10,728 nucleotides of DNA, taken from contig JAKAAL010000075.1 of assembly GCA_021802375.1 (NCBI GenBank), forward strand, positions 1 through 10,728, written 5' to 3'. The position numbers and the translations under genes are program-made. Below are positions 5,384-10,728 of this stretch, piece after piece (the first letter of the stretch is position 1; each line of letters opens with the position of its first letter). This DNA is from Bacillota bacterium (GTDB taxonomy: Bacteria > Bacillota_E > Sulfobacillia > Sulfobacillales > Sulfobacillaceae). Below the pieces are notes generated by a model. That model saw only the letters and a program-made list of their open reading frames with translations. It was not told the origin of the DNA and made no database searches.

Positions 5384-6208
5384 ATGGAACCACAGCAAGG
5401 GGTTATATTGGCGCTTTCGTCCGGAGGGGTTCGAGGGTTCGCTCACGTTGGCGTGCTAAAGGTTTTGGACCGCTATCGGGTCCCCATTGCCGGCATCGCA
5501 GGCTCTAGTATGGGGGGGCTCATCGGAGGACTCTATTGTGCGGGCTACACGGGGAGTATGATACAAGACGTGGCCCTGAATGTCCGACGCAGCGATTGGA
5601 TCGATTTTTCCTTGTCCAAAATGGGGCTAGTGGCGGGAAAAAAACTCGAAGCCTTGCTGGCCCAATGGACACATGGATGCCAGTTCGAAGATTGCTCCCC
5701 TCCTCTAAAGGTGGTTGCCGTCGATATTGAAACCGGGGCCCCTGTATTAATCGAGACGGGATCCTTGGCAGCAGGCATTCGTGCTACCGTATCGATTCCC
5801 GGCGTATTTAGTCCGGTGGTACGGAATGGGAAAATTTTGGTGGATGGTGGAGTACTGAATCGGGTGCCGGTTGATGTCGCGCGACTCTTTGGCGACTGTC
5901 CCGTTATTGCGGTCGATGTGGGGGTGGAGTTAGCACCGACCGTAGGGTCCATGTTCGATGTTTTATTTCAAACTTTCGACTTGATGGCCTATCAATTGAA
6001 GCAATATCGACCGGTTGAAGCTGATTTGATGATTGCACCACGCTTACAGCTTACCCGAGAGGCGCACTTTAGCAAAATTCCGGAGGTGATCCAAGCCGGG
6101 GAAGTTGCAACGGAGCAGGTAATTTCCAAGATTGTGGAACTCATCCATAAAGATGGCACGGCAGCGAAAGGGGGGGGCTTCTCATTAAGCCAAAACGTAG
6201 TCTGGTAA
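5384..6208 (+). CDS. ylbK: Patatin-like phospholipase, RssA/YlbK family
   Basis: A 274-residue alpha/beta hydrolase of the bacterial patatin family (E. coli RssA, B. subtilis YlbK), with a Ser-Asp catalytic dyad and presumed lipid acyl-ester substrate; no natural substrate is established for this subgroup. Seen in order: oxyanion-hole glycine motif GGVRG (residues 14-18), G-x-S-x-G as GSSMG with nucleophile Ser42, and the catalytic Asp in VDGG (Asp154) followed by VLNRVPVDVAR. There is no signal peptide or membrane segment, so it is probably cytosolic or membrane-peripheral. Length agrees with the family (about 260-300). The ATG follows a GGAGG (5372-5376) by seven bases. The 3' end overlaps the start of ylbL by 25 bases, keeping the ylbK-ylbL order of Bacillus. 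Confidence 0.93.
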   Translation: MEPQQGVILALSSGGVRGFAHVGVLKVLDRYRVPIAGIAGSSMGGLIGGLYCAGYTGSMIQDVALNVRRSDWIDFSLSKMGLVAGKKLEALLAQWTHGCQFEDCSPPLKVVAVDIETGAPVLIETGSLAAGIRATVSIPGVFSPVVRNGKILVDGGVLNRVPVDVARLFGDCPVIAVDVGVELAPTVGSMFDVLFQTFDLMAYQLKQYRPVEADLMIAPRLQLTREAHFSKIPEVIQAGEVATEQVISKIVELIHKDGTAAKGGGFSLSQNVVW

Positions 6209-7212
6209 AGTCTTTAATTTGGGCCTTGGCGGGATTGGTTGCACTAGGGGTCGTGTTATGGTTTGTCCCCACCCAGTATGTAGCCATTGCTCCAGGCATC
6301 ACCGGGGACTTGTCGCAAATGGTTAGTGTCAAAGATGGGCATACCCCGGGCAGCGGGAAGTTATTGATGGTGGCCGTTGAAATCGGCAATTTGAATGAAC
6401 TCCTTTATTTGGGGGCAAAACTGGACTCTAACGTACATATCTTAACCAGCCAGGCCGCGATGGGCGGTCTCAATATGCAACAATACGAACAGCTGAACTT
6501 CTCCATGATGTCGAACAGTAAGCTTTCGGCCGAGGTCGCAGGGGAGAAGTTGGCAGGGCTCCCGGCATCCGTCACCACCGTTCCCGGCGCACAAGTGCAA
6601 GCTGTGCTCAAATCTGGAAATGCCTACGGAAAACTTAAACCGGGAGACCTGATCGTCGGCGTTGGCGCTTACAAGGTGACTTCTCCGGCCGAATTACCGG
6701 CCCTGCTTAAGCAACATTTCAAAGTTGGGCAAATTGTGCCCTTTACCGTGATCCGGCACGGATCCCAGATGTTGGTTCCGGTGAAAACCATGCACCTCGC
6801 TAATGATCCGGCGCCAGCCATCGGGATTGTAATCGGCCAAGACCTGGTTTGGCATATTCCCCGTCCGGTGACTATCAAGAGTAAGGGGATTGGCGGGCCC
6901 AGCGCCGGGATGATGTTCGCCCTGGAAATCTATGATCAAATCACGGGTCGTAACCTGGCGGATGGTCGCACCGTGGCCGGGACTGGGGAAATTTATCCCA
7001 ATGGCAGCGTCGGACCCATTGGTGGCGTTCAGCAAAAAGTGATTACGGTGCATCGTTCCGGAGCCACCGTGTTCCTATGTCCGGCGCAAAACTTTGCACG
7101 CGCCGAGGCTATGGCCAAAGCCAAAGGTTATCATATGAAAATTTACCCCGTGAACACATTGGCCCAAGCCTTGAAAGATATAGAAATCGGTGGATCGGGA
7201 GGGAATGCTTAG
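6184..7212 (+). CDS. ylbL: PDZ and Lon-type Ser/Lys protease YlbL (SepM-like), probable ATT start
   Basis: A membrane-anchored extracytoplasmic protease: N-terminal transmembrane helix (residues about 12-28 from the ATT start), a linker, a PDZ domain (about 130-200, with YGKLKPGDLIVGVG), and a Lon-type proteolytic domain. The catalytic Ser240 is in GIGGPSAGM and Lys285 in GGVQQKV; the family's G-T-G-E-I and G-x-V-G-x-I-G-G-V-Q-x-K segments are present. In B. subtilis YlbL acts with CtpA to degrade the checkpoint inhibitor YneA after DNA damage; in streptococci SepM trims a competence peptide. Start: the first conventional codon, TTG 6226, would begin inside the membrane helix and drop its positive flank. 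ATT 6184 gives I-K-P-K-R-S-L-V-K before the helix and lies six bases after AAAGGGGGGG (6168-6177). CTG 6202 is a weaker alternative. Length 342. Confidence 0.92.
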   Translation: MKPKRSLVKSLIWALAGLVALGVVLWFVPTQYVAIAPGITGDLSQMVSVKDGHTPGSGKLLMVAVEIGNLNELLYLGAKLDSNVHILTSQAAMGGLNMQQYEQLNFSMMSNSKLSAEVAGEKLAGLPASVTTVPGAQVQAVLKSGNAYGKLKPGDLIVGVGAYKVTSPAELPALLKQHFKVGQIVPFTVIRHGSQMLVPVKTMHLANDPAPAIGIVIGQDLVWHIPRPVTIKSKGIGGPSAGMMFALEIYDQITGRNLADGRTVAGTGEIYPNGSVGPIGGVQQKVITVHRSGATVFLCPAQNFARAEAMAKAKGYHMKIYPVNTLAQALKDIEIGGSGGNA

Positions 7213-7214
7213 GT

Positions 7215-7242
7215 TAATACCCTGTTTTGGGGGACATACTAC
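7215..7242 (+). promoter_or_regulatory. Possible sporulation sigma (E/G-like) promoter before the 7271 gene
   Basis: The -10-like CATACTAC (7235-7242) shares CATAC with the sigma-E consensus and CATACTA with the sigma-G consensus. A TAATACC (7215-7221) partly resembles the sigma-E -35 (KMATATT), with a 13-base spacer, one shorter than ideal. It sits in the only sizeable gap of this operon, 30 bases before the next start. This is consensus resemblance only. Confidence 0.25.
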
Positions 7243-7270
7243 CGCCTAGACTTCAAGGGAGGGGTTTGTC

Positions 7271-7897
7271 GTGGCTCAACAGGATCGTCGTCAAGAAGGC
7301 CAAGCCAATTTACGGAGCATCATCCAACAAGAAATGGCGCAAATGCAGTGGCAGGGGGCAGACTCCACGGCAGGGCAGGGAGAAAACTCCCAAGATAAAG
7401 AACTCCGACAAATGGTTCGTGAGGAGCTTGCCGCCCTCAACGGGCGTTCTGGATCCGGAGGCGGGCGGCCCACGGGCCAGCAAAACAGTATGGGCCACCG
7501 GGGGCAGGCCACGGGCGGTAGTAGCCAGTCCACGGGCCAGCGCAGTACGAGCCATCAGGGGCGGGGCGCCGGGGGCACCTCAAGCCCTCGGGATAATCCG
7601 TCGGGGTCCACCGTGGGCTCATCGTCCAATAGCGGTTCGGGATCGCAGTCCAGCGCCTCGTCGGTTGGCCAAGGCACTTCGAGCCATAAAAAAAAGGCTA
7701 AGGTAGCGCCGAAGATGAACGCCAACAATAGTCAGACGGTGGCCCAAGTCTTAACCCAAGCTCAGTATGAACTGAGTCAAGAACTGGAGGCAAATCTTAA
7801 GAAGCTTCGCAGTGTCATTCAACAAAGTGAGGAAATCGCTAAAAAGATTGAACTCGTGCTAGGACGTGGTGAACAAGGCAGTGGGACTAAAGAATGA
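7271..7897 (+). CDS. Hypothetical low-complexity protein with terminal helices
   Basis: Not recognised. The 208 residues have three parts. Residues 1-57 contain two similar amphipathic helices, LRSIIQQEMAQMQ (14-26) and LRQMVREELAALN (45-57). Residues 58-140 are a disordered Gly/Ser/Gln/Thr-rich linker with recurring TGQ, SSQS and GSGS units. Residues 155-199 are a charged helix, possibly coiled coil, containing LRSVIQQ (179-185), which nearly repeats residues 14-20. A KKKAK basic patch (140-144) precedes the last helix. There is no signal peptide, membrane segment or Cys. The GTG start follows a strong AAGGGAGGGG (7255-7264) by six bases. The stop overlaps the iadA ATG (ATGA), which argues that this frame is the translated one rather than another open frame across the same bases. 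A role as a linker, scaffold or spore-associated protein is possible but unsupported. Confidence 0.75.
   Translation: MAQQDRRQEGQANLRSIIQQEMAQMQWQGADSTAGQGENSQDKELRQMVREELAALNGRSGSGGGRPTGQQNSMGHRGQATGGSSQSTGQRSTSHQGRGAGGTSSPRDNPSGSTVGSSSNSGSGSQSSASSVGQGTSSHKKKAKVAPKMNANNSQTVAQVLTQAQYELSQELEANLKKLRSVIQQSEEIAKKIELVLGRGEQGSGTKE
7470..7541 (+). repeat. Short direct repeat in the low-complexity coding region
   Basis: CCACGGGCCAGC occurs at 7470-7481 and again at 7530-7541, exactly 60 bases apart and therefore in frame, encoding Thr-Gly-Gln each time. A shorter copy, CCACGGGC, is at 7509-7516. It looks like local duplication within the Gly/Ser/Gln linker, not a mobile or CRISPR repeat. Confidence 0.6.
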
Positions 7898-9078
7898 AGA
7901 GCCGGGCACTGCTTATCCAACAGGGCCATGTCTTTGCACCCGAACCATTGGGAATCCAGGACATCCTCATCATCAATGAGAACATCGCGGCCATCGGCTC
8001 TTCGCTTGACATGCCCGAATGGTGTGATGGTCCCGCGATTTCTGCAAAGGGGCATCTTGTGTTCCCGGGGTTCGTGGATCAGCATGTCCATCTAGCCGGA
8101 GGGGGAGGCGAAGGAGGTCCCCAATTTCGGACCCCAGAAATTTCTCTCACGGCGTTGACCACGGCTGGGGTGACCACGGCGGTGGGAGTGCTAGGCACCG
8201 ATGGCACGACGCGGAGTGTATCGGGACTCTTGGCCACGGCACGAGGGCTAGAGGCACAAGGCCTCTCAACCTCTATTTATACCGGTGCCTACGAGGTTCC
8301 TACGCGAACTATTACCGACACCCCGCGCAATGATGTGGTGTTGATTGACAAAGTGATTGGCATTGGAGAAATCGCGGTCAGCGATCATCGCGGAAGTCAC
8401 CCCAGCGATCGGAGCTTGGCTCAACTAGCTTCCGAAGCACGAGTGGGCGGGCTCTTATCTGGAAAGGCTGGCGTATTGCATCTGCATCTCGGCAGCGGGC
8501 CAAGAAAATTGGAACCGGTCTATGAGGTCTTGGGCATGGCCGATATACCCATCGATACGTTTGTCCCCACTCATTTAAACCGCAATCACGCTTTGTTAGA
8601 GGATGCGGTGAAGTTGGGACAGCGGGGTGGATGGTTGGATTTGACTACGGGAATCGTTCCTACGTCGGATGACAAAGACGCTGTCGACGCCGCTACCGCA
8701 ATGATTTTTTTGAAGGACCATGGGGTCCGATGGAATCACGTTAGTTTTAGCTCCGACGCCGAGGGATCGGCCCCAGTTTTTGATGCCGAAGGTCGTCTGA
8801 TAAGCATGGACATGGGCTCGGCCAACACGTTATGGCAGGCAGTATTGGCACTGGGTCATCAGGGGGTGTCATGGGACCGCGCGATTCAGCCGGTTACCTC
8901 GACGCCTGCGGATATATTAAAATTCTCCCGGGTGGGCCGGCTAAGGCCGGGCAGTATCGGCCACATTGTGATGATTCGAGATGAAACCATCTCCAAGGTG
9001 GTGGCTAAGGGCCGATTGATGGTAGATGAGGGTCGGCCCATCGTTTTTGGCACCTACGAGAAGGCATCAAGCCGATGA
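7894..9078 (+). CDS. iadA: Isoaspartyl (beta-aspartyl) dipeptidase IadA, Glu-bridged metal-site variant
   Basis: Hydrolyses beta-aspartyl (isoaspartyl) dipeptides left by degradation of age-damaged proteins; a cytosolic binuclear metal enzyme of the amidohydrolase superfamily. At 394 residues it aligns over its whole length with E. coli IadA (390). Landmarks: VFPGFVDQHVHLAGGGGEGG with metal ligands His64 and His66, TGAYEVPTRT with the substrate-site Tyr133, GEIAVSDHR (159 is Glu), LHLG (His198), PTHLNRN (His227), and FSSD with Asp288. In E. coli IadA the metal-bridging residue is a carboxylated Lys162 in KCAISDHR; here Glu159 occupies that position, which I believe is typical of a subgroup common in Firmicutes. 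Glu-bridged amidohydrolases are known and can be active. ATGA overlaps link it to the genes on both sides, so it is translated from the ylbK operon message. Confidence 0.95.
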   Translation: MKSRALLIQQGHVFAPEPLGIQDILIINENIAAIGSSLDMPEWCDGPAISAKGHLVFPGFVDQHVHLAGGGGEGGPQFRTPEISLTALTTAGVTTAVGVLGTDGTTRSVSGLLATARGLEAQGLSTSIYTGAYEVPTRTITDTPRNDVVLIDKVIGIGEIAVSDHRGSHPSDRSLAQLASEARVGGLLSGKAGVLHLHLGSGPRKLEPVYEVLGMADIPIDTFVPTHLNRNHALLEDAVKLGQRGGWLDLTTGIVPTSDDKDAVDAATAMIFLKDHGVRWNHVSFSSDAEGSAPVFDAEGRLISMDMGSANTLWQAVLALGHQGVSWDRAIQPVTSTPADILKFSRVGRLRPGSIGHIVMIRDETISKVVAKGRLMVDEGRPIVFGTYEKASSR

Positions 9079-10728
9079 TATCGTGGCCGTGGCATTCGCC
9101 GTGGAGACGATATCGAGAAATCGCGAGAATATTGGCACAACACGGGTTCATCATGGTCATTGACAAAATGGGGCTCTCGCGCCATCTCTCTCTCAAGCAG
9201 CGCTGGCATCCGAGCCGTGTACCCGATGATGATGCGGACTGGTCGGAACGACTAGGGCTGGTTTTGGCGGCCTTAGGGCCGACTTACGTGAAGCTCGGAC
9301 AACTTGCCTCGACCCGTACGGATCTGCTACCAGAGAAATTAATCCGTGCGCTCGAGCGCCTGCAAAGCGATGTCCCCCCGTTCGAATTTACTGAAGTGGT
9401 CCGGATTTTGGAGGCGGCATGGCAGCGTCCCTGGGCAGAGGTATTGGGGTATATTAACCCCAAGCCTTTAGCTGCCGCGTCGTTGGGACAGGTGCATGAG
9501 GCGCGACTCCTCAATGGCGATAAAGTAGTAGTGAAGGTCCGTAGACCGGACGTGGTGGCGAAGACGGAAGCGGATCTCAGAATTTTAAAGGGGCTTGGTG
9601 AAATTGCCCAAAGACGCACCGAGTGGGCGAGCCAATATCAACTGCCGACTTTAATTGCCGAACTATCTCGAACCCTCCGTGAAGAACTAAACTTTAGCCA
9701 GGAGGCGAAGTACACCGACCGGGCTTGGAAAGCCTACAACGGGCGACGACACATGCGGGTGCCGCGAGTTATGTGGGAGTGGACGAAGCCCGACGTCTTG
9801 GTCGTGGAAGAATTGAGCGGGATAAAGATCACAGAATTCGGGAATCAGTCGATGCGGACATCAGAGTCCAAACCCATGGCCGAACGTTTTGTTGGGGCCG
9901 TCTATTACCAAATTTTTATCCAAGGATTTTTCCACGCCGATCCCCATCCCGGTAACGTGCACGTCGACGAACACGGTCGTGTCATGTTCCTCGATTGGGG
10001 ACTGGTGGGGATGTTGTCTCCGGATATGCGTCGCCACTCCGTGTCCCTCATTTTAGGGCTTTCCCAAGGACGTCCCACCCGCATTGTGGATGCCTTATTA
10101 GATCTCGGCGTGGTCGACGGCAATGTAGACCGAGGTCCGCTTATCCAGGACGTGGAACAACTCCGACGCCGATATTATGAACGGGAATTGGACGACTTTA
10201 ACCTCGGACAAGCGTTCGGTGATCTTTTGGCGCTGGCCAAAAATCATCGGATTCGGATACCACCCGAGTATGCGCTACTGGCTAAGACTGCTATGACGGT
10301 GGATGGCGTAGTGCGTCACATCGATCCCCATACCTCGTTGGTAGAATTGGGGAAAAAATTTGGCCCCGAACTCTTGGCGAATCGATTGCAACCCCAAGCC
10401 TGGGGGCCTGAGTTGATGGACACGCTTTGGGAGTGGTCGCGGGCTGCTTCTGCATTGCCCGGAGAAATTAATCAGGCATTGGCCACCATCAGTCGCGGTG
10501 AAGTGCGCATCGTTTTGGAACATAAGAATCTTGATAAGGTGCTGGGTCACTGGGAGCGATTGGTCAATCGGGTGGCGCTCTCGTTCTTGTTGGCGGCGTT
10601 GATAATAGGGTCCGGATTGGTGGTGCATCGGGATCACTTGGACCACATGGCCCGTTTTCCATTTGGGGAGTACGCATTTATCGCGGCCTCTCTTATGGGC
10701 CTTTGGGTGATCATTGGCGCGATGCGAC
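9075..10728 (+). CDS. ABC1/AarF/UbiB-family atypical kinase (3' partial)
   Basis: An atypical protein-kinase-like ATPase of the ABC1/UbiB family, linked in other organisms to quinone synthesis or membrane lipid homeostasis; substrate unknown. The frame is open from ATG 9075 to the window end with no stop (551 complete codons, close to the usual 540-560, so little is missing). Motifs: YREIARILAQHGF at the N-terminus, the family-specific KxGQ (Lys73-Leu-Gly-Gln76) in GPTYVKLGQLASTRTDLLP, the Ala-rich nucleotide loop AAASLGQVH (133-141), VKVRRP with Lys154, the catalytic segment HADPHPGN (287-294), and metal-binding Asp307 in DWG (DFG in many members). Two hydrophobic segments near the C-terminus (from VALSFLLAALIIGSG, and AASLMGLWVIIG) fit the usual membrane anchors. 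The start overlaps the iadA stop as ATGA, with GAGAAGG ten bases upstream. Quinone involvement, probably menaquinone in such an organism, is inferred. Confidence 0.93.
   Translation, partial: MISWPWHSPWRRYREIARILAQHGFIMVIDKMGLSRHLSLKQRWHPSRVPDDDADWSERLGLVLAALGPTYVKLGQLASTRTDLLPEKLIRALERLQSDVPPFEFTEVVRILEAAWQRPWAEVLGYINPKPLAAASLGQVHEARLLNGDKVVVKVRRPDVVAKTEADLRILKGLGEIAQRRTEWASQYQLPTLIAELSRTLREELNFSQEAKYTDRAWKAYNGRRHMRVPRVMWEWTKPDVLVVEELSGIKITEFGNQSMRTSESKPMAERFVGAVYYQIFIQGFFHADPHPGNVHVDEHGRVMFLDWGLVGMLSPDMRRHSVSLILGLSQGRPTRIVDALLDLGVVDGNVDRGPLIQDVEQLRRRYYERELDDFNLGQAFGDLLALAKNHRIRIPPEYALLAKTAMTVDGVVRHIDPHTSLVELGKKFGPELLANRLQPQAWGPELMDTLWEWSRAASALPGEINQALATISRGEVRIVLEHKNLDKVLGHWERLVNRVALSFLLAALIIGSGLVVHRDHLDHMARFPFGEYAFIAASLMGLWVIIGAMR
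9077..9114 (+). repeat. Inverted repeat just inside the ABC1/UbiB-like start
   Basis: GATATCGT (9077-9084) and ACGATATC (9107-9114) are perfect 8-base complements separated by 22 bases, with a small inner GGC/GCC pairing. The repeat begins two bases after the A of the start codon and overlaps the iadA stop. It could form an RNA hairpin over the initiation region, or may be chance within coding sequence. Confidence 0.4.

Noticed and set aside
7440..7660. Possible CRISPR-like or tandem repeat array.
   Set aside because: The repeats are short, irregular and in frame, encoding a Gly/Ser/Gln linker, with no constant spacers.
7227..7706. A 159-codon plus-strand open frame overlapping the low-complexity gene.
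   Set aside because: It has no good ribosome binding site, its product is an Arg/Pro-rich pattern typical of a shifted G+C-rich frame, and the 7271 frame has a strong Shine-Dalgarno and an ATGA junction with iadA.

Overview
The window reads as a chromosomal segment of a Gram-positive endospore-forming bacterium of the Firmicutes. The closest overall impression is a Sulfobacillus-like acidophile, but that genus call is inference from family resemblance and base composition only. The main evidence is a block that follows the Bacillus subtilis order ylbH(rsmD)-ylbI(coaD)-ylbJ-ylbK-ylbL, together with spore-associated families (YqhV, YlbJ, comA/comB of the sulfolactate route). Shine-Dalgarno sequences are very G-rich, gene overlaps are frequent, and start codons include GTG and TTG. 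Apparent ATT starts occur in at least two genes. There are no tRNA, rRNA, CRISPR, insertion sequence or phage features, and the longest stretch without a gene is about 120 bases.

Layout. Positions 1-1311 hold comA (5' end outside the window) and comB, which make (R)-3-sulfolactate from phosphoenolpyruvate and sulfite; a clear intrinsic terminator follows at 1332-1359. Positions 1414-2919 hold a three-gene envelope operon: a UPF0756/DUF441 membrane protein, the YqhV-family membrane protein, and a secreted or membrane-anchored NodB-type polysaccharide deacetylase whose catalytic-base Asp is replaced by Asn. An extended -10 promoter at 2923-2931 precedes rsmD, coaD and a coiled-coil protein resembling mycobacterial SepIVA (2976-4502); all three overlap. 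A YlbJ-like membrane protein (4428-5261) lies on the minus strand, unlike in Bacillus, and overlaps the tail of the coiled-coil gene.

From a divergent 122-base region, a plus-strand operon runs to the window end: ylbK (patatin-like hydrolase), ylbL (PDZ plus Lon-type Ser/Lys protease domain), an unrecognised low-complexity protein with related helices at its two ends, iadA (isoaspartyl dipeptidase, Glu-bridged metal-site variant), and an ABC1/UbiB-family atypical kinase that is still open at position 10728.

The contents are largely housekeeping (ribosome methylation, CoA synthesis, isoaspartyl-peptide turnover) mixed with envelope and sporulation functions. I see no obviously new defence or mobile system. 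The most interesting points are the AUU starts, the inverted ylbJ, the SepIVA-like gene inserted into the ylb block, the deacetylase with two Asp-to-Asn changes, and the unknown protein between ylbL and iadA.
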